From an uncultured Clostridia bacterium (GTDB lineage Bacteria > Bacillota > Clostridia > Oscillospirales > Acutalibacteraceae): a stretch of 64,000 nucleotides of DNA. The DNA lies in assembly GCA_944380725.1 (NCBI GenBank), contig CALWIK010000002.1:62001-126000 (forward strand). Direction: 5' to 3'. Shown in pieces: positions 9,084-18,688 of this stretch. The stretch's first letter is position 1. Each line of letters begins with the position of its first letter. The notes beneath the pieces were generated by a model. That model was given only the letters and a program-made list of their open reading frames with translations. It did not search any database and was not told where the DNA came from. A program made the position numbers and the translations under genes.

Positions 9084-10511
9084 GTGCCAATAACAACCCC
9101 TTATATTCCAAGTTTTATAACTGTTCATCTTGGTGCACCTAGCAGTGACGCCCAGAATGTTACTATATCTTTTCCTGATTATATAAAAAATGTGGCATCA
9201 AGTGAAATTTATCCAACATGGAACGAATCTGCTATATATGCTAACATTTACGCTCAGATATCTTTTGCATTAAACCGCATATATCTTGAACACTACCCTA
9301 GTCAAGGATATTCTTTTAATATTACAAACTCTACTGCTTATGATCAGGCTTTTACTCCTGGCAGAAATATCTTCGAAAATATTAACAAAATTGTCGATAA
9401 TATCTTCAATGATTATATTCGTAGAATCGGCTACGCTGAACCTCTTGCTGCAATATATTGTAACGGAACCACAGCCACTTGCAATGGGTTATCTCAATGG
9501 GGCAGCGAAGAACTTGCCAAACAGGGATATAGTTCTATAAATATATTAAAATATTATTATGGATATAATATCGAATTGGTTCAAGAAGCTCCTGTTATGG
9601 GAATAAGATCTTCTTACCCTGGTTACACTTTAAGACGTGGATCTTTTGGTGATTACGTTGTAATCATTCAAAGCTCTTTGAATAGAATCTCTCAGAATTA
9701 TCCTGCTATTCCTAAAATTTATCCGATAGATGGCATATTTGGAGAAAATACAGAACGTGCTGTAACTGCCTTCCAAGAAATTTTTAATCTTACTCCAGAT
9801 GGCATAGTTGGCAAAGCAACTTGGTATAAAATAGTATATTTGTATACAGCTGTAAATAAATTAGGTGAACTTGAATCTCAGGGGCAACGACTTTTTGGTA
9901 TATACCTCACATATCCAGACACTATATCCGAAGGGAATAGCGGTGAAAAAGTCTTTATACTTCAATATTTTCTTTCTGTACTCGCTCAGTTTTATGATTT
10001 TATTCCTTTTATCGAAATATCTGGATTTTTCGGTCCAGAAACTAAAAATGCAGTTATTGCTTTTCAAAGAGGCAAAAATCTTCCACAAACCGGTATTGTA
10101 GATAATGTTACTTGGAACGAAATTTATAGGGAATTTCGCGGTATTGTATCTACTGTGTTTGAAGGAAATTCCTCTCAAAAAACTTTTATTCCATTTAGCG
10201 GCACAACTTTAAGACTTGGCTCAGAAGGAGAAGAGGTTGTAACTTTGCAACAATATCTTAATAGCATTGCAAATGTATATAATGGTATATCTTCGGTGAG
10301 CGTTACTGGAAATTATGACGAATCTACTATGAATTCTGTTATGCAGTATCAACGCGAATTCGGTCTAAGGGCTACTGGTAATGTGGATAGAACCACTTGG
10401 AATAGCATCGGCAATACATACCTAAGCATTTTAAGTTCAGAAGACCCTCAGCCAACACAATATCCTGGATATGAGCTAAGTATTGATCAAGCCGACTCCA
10501 ATAATAATTAA
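9084..10511 (+). CDS. SpoIID-like segment plus three peptidoglycan-binding domains
   Basis: This 475-residue protein starts with GTG at 9084: the overlapping ATG at 9082 leads at once to a stop. An N-terminal region of about 170 residues ends in a stretch with GLSQWGSEELAKQGY and ILKYYYGYNIELV, which resembles the C-terminal part of SpoIID-type lytic transglycosylases. It is followed by three PG_binding_1 repeats (about residues 185-245, 275-340 and 375-445). Each repeat has the LRxG..G..V..LQ opening, DGxFGxxT and GxVDxxTW endings. There is no signal peptide, which fits a protein made inside the mother cell for cortex or coat. It is likely a spore wall-binding protein; enzymatic activity is uncertain because the SpoIID catalytic part is not clearly complete. 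Confidence 0.8.
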   Translation: MPITTPYIPSFITVHLGAPSSDAQNVTISFPDYIKNVASSEIYPTWNESAIYANIYAQISFALNRIYLEHYPSQGYSFNITNSTAYDQAFTPGRNIFENINKIVDNIFNDYIRRIGYAEPLAAIYCNGTTATCNGLSQWGSEELAKQGYSSINILKYYYGYNIELVQEAPVMGIRSSYPGYTLRRGSFGDYVVIIQSSLNRISQNYPAIPKIYPIDGIFGENTERAVTAFQEIFNLTPDGIVGKATWYKIVYLYTAVNKLGELESQGQRLFGIYLTYPDTISEGNSGEKVFILQYFLSVLAQFYDFIPFIEISGFFGPETKNAVIAFQRGKNLPQTGIVDNVTWNEIYREFRGIVSTVFEGNSSQKTFIPFSGTTLRLGSEGEEVVTLQQYLNSIANVYNGISSVSVTGNYDESTMNSVMQYQREFGLRATGNVDRTTWNSIGNTYLSILSSEDPQPTQYPGYELSIDQADSNNN

Positions 10512-10536
10512 AAAGAAAGAGGTTTTTTATAAATTT

Positions 10537-11067
10537 ATGAATAGAACAAATTTAAGATCTGGTGAACCAATTAGGAATTTACAGCATTTCTTAAGGCTTA
10601 TTTCTTATTATTACAACACTGTTCCCACGGTCATTCCTGATGGCAAATTTTCTTCTCAAACACAGCAGTCCGTGATGGGATTTCAAAAAACTTTTAATTT
10701 GCCCGTTACTGGTGTTGTAAACTTTGACACGTGGAAGCTCATAACATCTATATTTAACCAATTATCTAAATATGAAGAAGCTGCTTCAGTTCCTCTAATT
10801 TTTCCGGCAACTAATTTTTCTATAAAGCCAGGAGAGAGCCCTCTTTGTCTATATTTAATTCACTCTATGTTACATTCATTAAGTACTTTTTTTGATAATT
10901 TAAATGATTTTAATATAACTGGTACTCACGATGAAGCTAGCATTAATTCGGTTAAATTTTTGCAGGAACTTTTTAATTTAGAGCCCAATGGAATAATCGA
11001 TAAGAAAACTTTTAATATGGTTACTTCATTATATAATAATCACGTTGAAACAACTTTCATAAAGTAA
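10537..11067 (+). CDS. Protein with two peptidoglycan-binding domains
   Basis: The 176-residue product (from the ATG at 10537) consists of two PG_binding_1-type repeats and little else. The first has LRSGEPIRNLQHFLRLIS, PDGKFSSQTQQSVMGFQ and GVVNFDTWKLI. The second is more diverged, ending NGIIDKKTFNMV. It lies 25 bases after the larger PG-binding gene and repeats that protein's domain type, so it probably arose by duplication or splitting. The possible ribosome site AGAGG ends 15 bases before the ATG, a long spacing, and an upstream in-frame ATG at 10483 would overlap the previous gene, so the start is not certain. No signal peptide. Confidence 0.75.
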   Translation: MNRTNLRSGEPIRNLQHFLRLISYYYNTVPTVIPDGKFSSQTQQSVMGFQKTFNLPVTGVVNFDTWKLITSIFNQLSKYEEAASVPLIFPATNFSIKPGESPLCLYLIHSMLHSLSTFFDNLNDFNITGTHDEASINSVKFLQELFNLEPNGIIDKKTFNMVTSLYNNHVETTFIK

Positions 11068-11074
11068 AAAAATT

Positions 11075-11117
11075 CCCTGATAAGTTTATCTCTCTTCAAC
11101 TTATCAGGGTTTATTTT
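11075..11117. terminator. Bidirectional terminator
   Basis: CCCTGATAAGTT (11075-11086) pairs perfectly over 12 bp with AACTTATCAGGG (11098-11109). T-rich tails lie on both strands (TTTATTTTATT to the right, AATTTTTTTAC in reverse to the left). It sits between two convergent genes and can serve both. Confidence 0.88.
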
Positions 11118-11118
11118 A

Positions 11119-14100
11119 TTAGACATCTTTCTCTAATTGAGCCAGTTTTAATAAGCAATCATATTTATCTTTCGCTTGTTTTTCTGCTGTCTCAAAAATC
11201 ATTTTTGCTCTTTCTGGGGCGCTTATTTCTAAAGAACTATATCTTACTTCATTTTTTATAAATTCTTGATAATTTAATGATGGAGACTTACTGTCTAATA
11301 TAAAGGGATTTTTATTTTCTAACTTTAATTCTGGATTATACCTAAATAAATTCCAATATCCAGCTTCTACAGCTCTTTTTTCTTCTAAAGGCGCTGTACC
11401 CATTCCTGATTTTATTCCATGATTTATGCATGGCGCATAAGCAATAATCACAGAAGGGCCTTTATAACTTTCAGCTTCACAAAATGCTTTTATACATTGA
11501 TTATAATTCGCTCCCAGCGCAACTTGAGCAACATAGACATACCCATAACTCATTGAAATTGCTGCAAGATCTTTTTTCCTAGTCATTTTTCCTGCTGCAG
11601 CAAATGGAGCCACTGCCCCAAGCGGAGTAGCTTTCGATGCTTGACCTCCAGTATTTGAGTAAACCTCTGTATCAAAAACTAAGATATTTACATTTTCTCC
11701 AGAAGCTATAACATGGTCAAGACCGCCAAATCCTATGTCATAAGCCCATCCATCTCCACCAAAAATCCAAATCGACTTTTTGCTTAGATAATCTTTATTT
11801 TTCAAAATTGCATCTGCTAGTTTTTTTATCTTTTCATTATCACTTGGACAATGCATTAATTCAAAAATTAATAGATCTGTGGCAAATTTATTTTCTTTGC
11901 CATTGTTGAATGTCTTTACATAATCTTCACATGCAAATTTTAATTTTTCATCTGGGGTTAAGTTTTTTAATACATCAACATAACCCTTTAACCTCTCTCT
12001 TATTGTAATTTGAGCTAAGGCCATACCATATCCAAATTCAGCATTATCCTCAAATAAAGAATTATGCCAGGCTGGTCCTTTACCTTCGGCATTTACAGTA
12101 TACGGTACTGAAGGCGCTGAGCCTCCCCAAATTGATGAACACCCTGTTGCATTTGCAATTAACATCCTGTCGCCAAACAGCTGTGTAGCAAGTTTTGCAT
12201 AGGGGGTCTCTCCACAACCGGCGCAAGCACCAGAAAACTCTAGCAGTGGCTGCTTAAATTGGCTTCCTTTTACTGTCGATTCTTTAAATTTATCACTGAC
12301 CTCCATTTTTGCAGGTAATTTTCGTGCATAATCAAAAATTGCTTGTTCATTTTTTTGAGTTTTTATTGGTTCCATTTCAATAGCTTTTTGTCCTTTTTTG
12401 CCCGGACATACATTTACACAAGTCCCGCATCCTGTACAGTCTAACGGTGAAATAGTTATTGCAAATTTCACTCCTTGAACACCTAACATCTCTTTAAATT
12501 TCATTTCATTTGGTGCTTTTTTTAATTCTTCTTCTGTAATAGCTACAGGGCGAATAACTGCATGTGGACAAACAAACGAGCAAAAATTGCATTGTATGCA
12601 ATTTTCAGGATTCCAGCAGGGCACTTCCTCTGCAACTCCACGCTTTTCATAGGCTGAAGTTCCTACCGGAAGCGTTCCATCTGACTGACTTAAAAATGCC
12701 GAAACAGGCAACCTATTTCCTTTATATGAATTGACAGGATTTAAAATTTCATTAACATATTTTTTTATTCCATCTTTTAATTCTTTTATATTTTCTAGGG
12801 CTGAGTCTTCAACAGCATTAGCCCATTTTTCTGGAACATCGACTTTCTTAAGGTCTCTAATCCCTTGTTCAATAGCTTTATAGTTTATTTCAACAATTTT
12901 TGAACCCTTTTTGTAATAAGACTTAGCCGCAGCTTCTTTCATATATTTAATTGCTTTTTGCTCCGGAATAATATTTACAATTTTAAAAAATGCAGCCTGA
13001 AGGATTGTATTTATTTTTCTTCCAAGTCCAATCTCCTCACTAATTTTTGTTCCATTTATTATATAAAAATCAATTTTATTCTTTGCAATATATCTTTTTA
13101 CTTTTGCTGGTAGATTTGTGTTTAACTCATCTATACTCCACGGACAATTTAGTAAAAAACTGCCTCCAGGTTTCAAATCTTGTACAATGTCATAATTAGA
13201 TAAATAAGACGGATTATGGCAAGAGACAAAATCTGCTCTGCTAATATAATACGCTGATTTTATTGGCATTTTGCCAAATCTTAAATGCGAAACAGTAAGA
13301 CCTCCAGATTTTTTTGAGTCGTATGCAAAATATCCTTGTACAAATAAATCGGTGTTATCTCCAATAATTTTAATAGAATTTTTATTTGCTCCTACAGTTC
13401 CATCCGATCCAAACCCCCAAAACTTGCACGAGATCGTTTCTGAATTTGCTGTGTCTGGACTTTCAGTCACTTCTAGAGATAAATTTGTTACATCATCAAC
13501 TATTCCTATTGTAAACCTTTTTTTAGGCGTCTCTGATTGCATATTTTTAAAAACTGAAATAATGTCGCCAGGTGTCGTATCTTTAGAGCCCAACCCATAT
13601 CTGCCAGAATAAATCTGTACATTTTTTAAATTAGAACCTGAAAGGACTGTTAAAACATCTAAGTATAAAGGCTCACCAATTGACCCTGGCTCTTTTGTTC
13701 TATCTAAAACTGAAATCGCCTTTACAGTTTTCGGGAGCTCGCTTAGCAGATATTCTGCCACAAAAGGCCTATATAGTCTTACTTTTATAAGACCAACCTT
13801 GCCTCCTGCTGCATTTAAGTAGTCTACAACCTCTTCTACCGTGTTGCAAACTGAACCCATCGCTATAATAATTTTTTCTGCATCTGGCGCACCGTAATAA
13901 TTAAACGGTTTGTAGTTATAAGATGTTATTTTATTAACTTTATTCATATAATCTATAACTATTTTGGGCAACCTATTATAGAGCAAATTGCCTGCTTCTT
14001 TAACTTGAAAAAATATATCATCATTTTGTGCCGAACCTCTGAGCACAGGATGCTCTGGGCTTAGGGCTCTTTTTCTAAAATCATTCACTGCATCCCAATT

Positions 14101-14685
14101 TAGCATATTATTTAACGTCTCATAATCCCAAACTGCTATTTTTTGTATCTCATGAGAAGTTCTAAAACCATCAAAAAAATGTAAAAAAGGTATTCTGCTC
14201 TCTATGGCAGACAAATGTGCTATAGCACCAAGATCCATAACTTCTTGAGGATTATTTGCGCACAACATTGCATAACCTGTTTGTCTACATGCATAAACAT
14301 CAGAATGATCTCCAAAAATAGAAAGAGCATGAGTTGCCACAGCTCTAGCTGCAACATGTATAACACTTGGAAGGAACTCCCCTGCCATTTTATACATATT
14401 CGGTATCATAAGCAAAAGCCCTTGAGATGACGTATAAGTTGTAGCCAACGCTCCTGCAGACAATGAACCATGGATCGCCCCCGCCACTCCTGCTTCAGAT
14501 TGCATCTGAGTAACTTTTACTGGAGCTCCAAAAAGATTTTTTCTGCCTTGCACAGAATATTTATCCACCTCATCTGCCATACCAGAAGAAGGTGTAATTG
14601 GATAGATAGCTGCAACATCTGTAAATGCATAAGAAACATAAGCAGCTGCTGTATTTCCATCCATAGTTTTCATTTTTCTTAGCAC
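11119..14685 (-). CDS. nifJ: Pyruvate:ferredoxin (flavodoxin) oxidoreductase
   Basis: This single-chain enzyme of 1188 residues oxidatively decarboxylates pyruvate to acetyl-CoA, CO2 and reduced ferredoxin, the central fermentative reaction of anaerobic Clostridia. All domains are in order: N-terminal YPITPSSGMADEVD, domains II and III, and a two-cluster ferredoxin segment (CIQCNFCSFVCPH and CTGCGTCVNVCPG). The thiamine diphosphate domain has CAGCGETPYAKL, FGGDGWAYDIGFGG and EVYSNTGGQASKATP. I place the start at GTG 14685: AAGGAG (14695-14700) is nine bases upstream. The ATG at 14673 is too far from it and a longer reading has no ribosome site. The gene stands alone and ends at a strong terminator. 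Confidence 0.97.
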   Translation of the reverse strand: MLRKMKTMDGNTAAAYVSYAFTDVAAIYPITPSSGMADEVDKYSVQGRKNLFGAPVKVTQMQSEAGVAGAIHGSLSAGALATTYTSSQGLLLMIPNMYKMAGEFLPSVIHVAARAVATHALSIFGDHSDVYACRQTGYAMLCANNPQEVMDLGAIAHLSAIESRIPFLHFFDGFRTSHEIQKIAVWDYETLNNMLNWDAVNDFRKRALSPEHPVLRGSAQNDDIFFQVKEAGNLLYNRLPKIVIDYMNKVNKITSYNYKPFNYYGAPDAEKIIIAMGSVCNTVEEVVDYLNAAGGKVGLIKVRLYRPFVAEYLLSELPKTVKAISVLDRTKEPGSIGEPLYLDVLTVLSGSNLKNVQIYSGRYGLGSKDTTPGDIISVFKNMQSETPKKRFTIGIVDDVTNLSLEVTESPDTANSETISCKFWGFGSDGTVGANKNSIKIIGDNTDLFVQGYFAYDSKKSGGLTVSHLRFGKMPIKSAYYISRADFVSCHNPSYLSNYDIVQDLKPGGSFLLNCPWSIDELNTNLPAKVKRYIAKNKIDFYIINGTKISEEIGLGRKINTILQAAFFKIVNIIPEQKAIKYMKEAAAKSYYKKGSKIVEINYKAIEQGIRDLKKVDVPEKWANAVEDSALENIKELKDGIKKYVNEILNPVNSYKGNRLPVSAFLSQSDGTLPVGTSAYEKRGVAEEVPCWNPENCIQCNFCSFVCPHAVIRPVAITEEELKKAPNEMKFKEMLGVQGVKFAITISPLDCTGCGTCVNVCPGKKGQKAIEMEPIKTQKNEQAIFDYARKLPAKMEVSDKFKESTVKGSQFKQPLLEFSGACAGCGETPYAKLATQLFGDRMLIANATGCSSIWGGSAPSVPYTVNAEGKGPAWHNSLFEDNAEFGYGMALAQITIRERLKGYVDVLKNLTPDEKLKFACEDYVKTFNNGKENKFATDLLIFELMHCPSDNEKIKKLADAILKNKDYLSKKSIWIFGGDGWAYDIGFGGLDHVIASGENVNILVFDTEVYSNTGGQASKATPLGAVAPFAAAGKMTRKKDLAAISMSYGYVYVAQVALGANYNQCIKAFCEAESYKGPSVIIAYAPCINHGIKSGMGTAPLEEKRAVEAGYWNLFRYNPELKLENKNPFILDSKSPSLNYQEFIKNEVRYSSLEISAPERAKMIFETAEKQAKDKYDCLLKLAQLEKDV

Positions 14686-14825
14686 TTTTATAAACTCCTT
14701 TTTATAAGTTAACTTTTTAAACACAAAAACATTATTTATTTTAGATTTTATCATTTTTAATATAATCTGTAAAGCTAACTTAATATGTGGATTTTACGTG
14801 ATAGATTAACACAGAGGGTGAAAAT

Positions 14826-16223
14826 ATGAACTTCAGCTTTGTTTTAAATTTAAATAATTTAACAAGCAACAACTCTTATACACCAGATAATTATGGAGTT
14901 ATGGGTAATACTACTTTACAAATTATTCTCCTGTTGATTTTAATTTCTATTAATGCTTTTTTTGCAATGTCCGAAATCGCAATAATTTCTTTAAACCACA
15001 ATAAACTTAAAAAGATGGCTCAAAATGGTCACAAATTAGCATTAAAGATTTTAAATATTACAGAAAATTCAAGTAATTTTCTTGCTACTATTCAGGTTGG
15101 TGTAACTTTATCTGGTTTTTTAACTTCTGCTTCGGCTTCTACAATATTTGCTAGCAAAGTTTCAGATTTTTTATCCTCTTTTTGGCACGTCTCTAAAAGT
15201 TTTTTAGATGCTACCTCCACCGTATTGATTACAGTTATATTATCTTATCTTTCTCTTGTTTTTGGAGAGCTTGTACCAAAAAAAATTGCTATACAAAATG
15301 CAGAAAAAATTTCTTTTAAAGTTGTAGGAATAATTGCAACCGTAGAAAAAATTTTTAATCCTTTTATACGATTTTTATCTGCCTCAACTAACTTTATTTT
15401 AAAATTGTTCGGAGTTAGTCAAGAGCTTAAGAATGAAACGGTTACGGAAGAAGAAATTTTGATGATGCTCGATGTTGGAAGTGAAAAAGGAATTATTGAT
15501 AACAAAACAAAATCTACTATAGAAAATCTTTTTGATTTTGACGATAAATCTGCAAGTGAAATTATGACTCACCGTACAGAAATCGTTGCAATTGAAGATA
15601 AAAGCATTGTTTTAAATCTTGCAAAACTCGCTATTTCTTCTGGATATTCTCGTATTCCGGTTTATCACAGAGATATAGATAATATAATTGGAATCGCATA
15701 TGTAAAAGATCTTTTTAAATGTTTAGTTGATGGTTCTAATATAAATAAAATTTCTGTTGTAGAAATTATGCGTGATGTGATTTATGTTCCAGAAACTAAA
15801 AAGTGTAGCGAATTATTTCGAGAATTAACAGAATTAAAGACTCAAATAGCCATAATTGTTGATGAATACGGTGGAACTGAAGGGCTTATTACTATAGAAG
15901 ATCTTATTGAATCAATTTTGGGAAGTATTCAGGATGAATACGATAACGAGCAGAATGAAATTAATAAAATAAACGAAAATAAATTTACTGTAGATGGTAG
16001 TACTTCTATAGGAGAAGTCTCTGATTTAATTGGTTTTTCTCTACCAAAAGGAAATTACGATACGCTTTCTGGTTTAATTTTAGAACATTTAGGTCGTATT
16101 CCTACTTTAGACGAACATCCTGCTATTACTATTAAAAATGCAACGTTTACCGTTGAAGAAGTTGTTGATAGAAAAATTTCTAAAATTTCTGTTACCCTTA
16201 ATTTAAACCATAAAGAGTATTAA
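14826..16223 (+). CDS. CNNM/CorC-type membrane protein with CBS pair (hemolysin family)
   Basis: The 465-residue product has the standard build of the TlyC/CorC/YhdP family. The N-terminal CNNM (DUF21) transmembrane domain begins near residue 30 and carries ISINAFFAMSEIAIISLN and VFGELVPKKIAIQN. It is followed by EEEILMMLDVGSEKGII and two CBS motifs (IMTHRTEIVAIE; VYVPETKKCSEL with DEYGGTEGLITIEDLIE). A C-terminal CorC_HlyC domain ends the protein. Characterised relatives take part in magnesium export and resistance; true hemolysis is historical naming. GAGGGTG precedes the ATG. It is monocistronic, divergent from nifJ. Function as an Mg2+ transporter is by family, not shown here. Confidence 0.9.
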   Translation: MNFSFVLNLNNLTSNNSYTPDNYGVMGNTTLQIILLLILISINAFFAMSEIAIISLNHNKLKKMAQNGHKLALKILNITENSSNFLATIQVGVTLSGFLTSASASTIFASKVSDFLSSFWHVSKSFLDATSTVLITVILSYLSLVFGELVPKKIAIQNAEKISFKVVGIIATVEKIFNPFIRFLSASTNFILKLFGVSQELKNETVTEEEILMMLDVGSEKGIIDNKTKSTIENLFDFDDKSASEIMTHRTEIVAIEDKSIVLNLAKLAISSGYSRIPVYHRDIDNIIGIAYVKDLFKCLVDGSNINKISVVEIMRDVIYVPETKKCSELFRELTELKTQIAIIVDEYGGTEGLITIEDLIESILGSIQDEYDNEQNEINKINENKFTVDGSTSIGEVSDLIGFSLPKGNYDTLSGLILEHLGRIPTLDEHPAITIKNATFTVEEVVDRKISKISVTLNLNHKEY

Positions 16224-16233
16224 CATAAGAATC

Positions 16234-16262
16234 TTGAAACGTATTTATGAATTTGCTATAAT
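16234..16262 (+). promoter_or_regulatory. Sigma-A promoter of asnB
   Basis: TTGAAA (16234-16239), a 17-base spacer, and a consensus TATAAT (16257-16262) lie 32 bases before the asnB ATG, whose ribosome site is AAAGAGGTAA. Confidence 0.8.
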
Positions 16263-16294
16263 TAAATAGAAAAATTTTAAAAAGAGGTAACTTT

Positions 16295-18124
16295 ATGTGT
16301 GGAATTTGCGGTTTCACAGGAGAAATTTTAGATAGAGAAAAAATTTTAAAAAATATGTCAGATGTAATTATTCATAGAGGACCTAATAGTGATGGATTTT
16401 TTTCTAACAAAGATATATCTATGGGTTTTCGGCGATTAAGTATAATAGATCTTCAAAACGGAAACCAGCCAATATATAATGAGGATAAAACGCTTGTTTT
16501 AACTTTTAACGGAGAAATATATAATTATAAAAAGCTTAAAGAAGAGCTTGTGGCTGCTGGCCATGAGTTTTATACTAATACTGACTCCGAAGTTTTAATT
16601 CATGGATTTGAACAATGGCACGAAAATTTGCTCGATAAATTGCGCGGTATGTTTGCTTTTGCCATTTTTAATATAAAAGATAACTCTCTTTTTTTAGCAC
16701 GAGATTTTTTTGGAATAAAACCTTTGCATTACACAATTGTGGACAACCACCTTGTTTATGCATCTGAAATAAAAAGTATTTTGCAGTTCCCTAAAGTCGA
16801 AAAAAAATTCAATAAAAATGCTCTTGATAAATATCTTTCTTTTCAATATTCTGTTCCTCCAGAAACTTTCTTTGAAAATATCTACTGCCTTTTGCCTGGC
16901 CATTACATGTGGTTTAAAAATGGAAAATTTAAAATTACACGCTATTTTGATCCTATACTAACTCCAGACGAAAATTTAACTATTGAAGAAGCTGCAAATC
17001 AAATTGAATCAGTTTTCGAAGATTCTGTAAGGACTCACAAAATAAGTGACGTCGAGGTAGGTTGTTTTTTATCAAGCGGCGTAGATTCCAGTTACGTTTC
17101 TACCTATTTTTCGGGCCAAAAAGCTTTTACCGTTGGTTTTGGCAGCAATGAAAAATACAATGAAATTGGATTTGCTAAAAAATTTTCTCAAAAACTTAAT
17201 CTTAATCATTATAGCAAAGAGATTCTTTCTGAAGATTTTTGGAACAGCATCTCTCATGTTCAATATATAATGGATCAACCTTTAGCTGATCCTTCATGCA
17301 TTGCTTTATATTTTGTATCTAAACTTGCCAGCGAATATGTTAAGGTTGTGCTTTCTGGAGAAGGTGCAGATGAGCTTTTCGGCGGATACAACATATACCA
17401 CGAACCTGTCTCTCTTTATAAATACCAAAAAATTCCTAAATTTTTTCGTCGTGCTTTAGCTAGCATTGCAGAAGCTATTCCAATAAATTTTAAAGGAAAA
17501 AACTTTATTATACGTGGGTCCAAAGATTTGTCTGAAAGATTTATAGGTAACGCTTTTATGTTTTCAGAAAAAGAAAAGAAAAAAATTTTAAAAGAATCTA
17601 GCATCGCAACATCGCCACAGGACTTTTGTAAAAAATTTTATGAAAAAACTCAAGATTATGACGATATATCTAGAATGCAATATTTAGATATCAACCTGTG
17701 GATGGTCGGAGATATCCTCTTAAAAGCTGACAGAATGAGTATGGCAAATGCATTGGAACTTCGTGTTCCGTTTCTTGATAAAAAAGTCTTTGATGTTGCT
17801 AGAACTCTTCCAGGTAAGTTAAAAGTGAATAACAAAAATACTAAAATTGCACTCAGACAAGCTGCAGCGAAACATTTACCAAAATTTACTGCCGAAAAGA
17901 AAAAACTTGGATTTCCTGTGCCAATTAGAATTTGGCTACGTGAAGAAAAATATTATAATGTAGTTAAAAATATATTTAATTCTAACATCGCAAGTAAATT
18001 CTTTAACACTGAAGTATTAAATAGATATTTAGATCTTCACTTTTCCGGCAAAGAAGACAACAGCCGTAAGATTTGGACTATTTATATATTTTTAGTTTGG
18101 TATAACATATACTTTAATAGCTAA
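16295..18124 (+). CDS. asnB: Asparagine synthase (glutamine-hydrolysing)
   Basis: AsnB makes asparagine from aspartate, ATP and glutamine. The 609-residue protein begins MCGICGFTG, so Cys2 is the nucleophile of the class II glutamine amidotransferase domain. RGPNSDG and FNGEIYNY complete that domain. The C-terminal synthetase domain has the ATP pyrophosphatase loop LSSGVDSSY, VVLSGEGADELFGGY, and LRVPFLDKKV. Length matches the AsnB/AsnO group (about 610 to 640). It has its own sigma-A promoter and lies upstream of rnpB, from which it is separated by an independent promoter. Related enzymes amidate cell-wall precursors or peptides, but here the domain order is that of ordinary AsnB. Confidence 0.94.
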   Translation: MCGICGFTGEILDREKILKNMSDVIIHRGPNSDGFFSNKDISMGFRRLSIIDLQNGNQPIYNEDKTLVLTFNGEIYNYKKLKEELVAAGHEFYTNTDSEVLIHGFEQWHENLLDKLRGMFAFAIFNIKDNSLFLARDFFGIKPLHYTIVDNHLVYASEIKSILQFPKVEKKFNKNALDKYLSFQYSVPPETFFENIYCLLPGHYMWFKNGKFKITRYFDPILTPDENLTIEEAANQIESVFEDSVRTHKISDVEVGCFLSSGVDSSYVSTYFSGQKAFTVGFGSNEKYNEIGFAKKFSQKLNLNHYSKEILSEDFWNSISHVQYIMDQPLADPSCIALYFVSKLASEYVKVVLSGEGADELFGGYNIYHEPVSLYKYQKIPKFFRRALASIAEAIPINFKGKNFIIRGSKDLSERFIGNAFMFSEKEKKKILKESSIATSPQDFCKKFYEKTQDYDDISRMQYLDINLWMVGDILLKADRMSMANALELRVPFLDKKVFDVARTLPGKLKVNNKNTKIALRQAAAKHLPKFTAEKKKLGFPVPIRIWLREEKYYNVVKNIFNSNIASKFFNTEVLNRYLDLHFSGKEDNSRKIWTIYIFLVWYNIYFNS

Positions 18125-18161
18125 ACTTTAATTTTTTAAAATTTAGGTTTATTAATTAAAT

Positions 18162-18190
18162 TTGACACACAAAAAATTATATATTAAAAT
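18162..18190 (+). promoter_or_regulatory. Sigma-A promoter of rnpB
   Basis: TTGACA (18162-18167), a 17-base spacer, and TAAAAT (18185-18190). The predicted transcript start, about 18197-18199, coincides with the start of the P1 stem of the RNase P RNA. Confidence 0.82.
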
Positions 18191-18198
18191 TAATTCAT

Positions 18199-18541
18199 GA
18201 GCAGACTGAACGATTGCTGACTTAATTTCGAAAGAATTTGTTAGAGGAAAGTCCGAGCTCCACAGGGCAGGATAACGGCTAACAGCCGCCGGGGGCGACC
18301 CTAGGGAAAGTGCAACAGAAATATACCGCCTAATTTTTTTAGGTAAGGGTGGAACGGCGAGGCAAAAGCTCACCAGCATGTTGGAAACTTCATGGCTCTG
18401 CAAACCCTATCCGGAGCAACACCGCAACAGGATTTTTACATTGGCCCGATGAATCTTAATAAGGTGGCACTGAGCTAAAATGGTAACATTTAGCCAAGAT
18501 AGATAATTGTTCTCGACAGAACTCGGCTTATAGGTCTGGTC
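18199..18541 (+). ncRNA. rnpB: RNase P RNA, type A
   Basis: This is the catalytic RNA that trims the 5' ends of tRNA precursors. Recognised pieces in order are GAGGAAAGTCCGAGCTCCAC, the CAGGGCAGGATAACGGCTAA segment, GGGCGACCCTAGGGAAAGTG, GGTGGAACGGCGAGG, CTCTGCAAACCC, GCAACACCGCAACAGG and the terminal ACAGAACTCGGCTTATAGG. The ends are set by pairing of GAGCAGACT with AGGTCTGGTC (P1). The organisation is that of the ancestral type A RNA, not the Bacillus type B, which supports a clostridial rather than bacillar host. An open frame on the opposite strand across it is not a gene. Confidence 0.97.
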
Positions 18542-18544
18542 TTT

Positions 18545-18580
18545 AAAAAGAATCTCTATTTTTATGGGATTCTTTTTATT
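18545..18580 (+). terminator. Terminator of rnpB
   Basis: AAAAAGAATC (18545-18554) pairs with GATTCTTTTT (18568-18577), followed by ATTTTG. It begins four bases after the end of the RNase P RNA. Confidence 0.85.
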
Positions 18581-18603
18581 TTGTAAAATTATTCATAAAA
18601 ACA

Positions 18604-18632
18604 TTGACATTTTAATTATTTTTATGTATAAT
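18604..18632 (+). promoter_or_regulatory. Perfect consensus sigma-A promoter of the 66-residue peptide gene
   Basis: TTGACA (18604-18609), exactly 17 bases, TATAAT (18627-18632): the full consensus at optimum spacing. The predicted start near 18639 leaves a 50-base leader before the ATG at 18689. No operator-like palindrome is obvious in it, so strong, perhaps constitutive, transcription is expected. Confidence 0.85.
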
Positions 18633-18688
18633 TATATCAAGATGTGTGTCTTAATTCATATTTTTAACTTTAGAAAGGAATGTTTTGT

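Noticed and set aside
9861-10178. 105-codon frame on the - strand inside the PG-binding gene
   Set aside because: It lies fully inside a well-supported coding gene and has no ribosome site or family likeness.
14826-18124. CNNM/CBS and asnB as one operon
   Set aside because: asnB has its own near-consensus promoter in the 71-base gap, so a separate unit is more likely.
18152-18403. Open frame of 83 codons on the - strand
   Set aside because: It runs antisense through the conserved core of RNase P RNA and has no ribosome site; it is an accidental frame.
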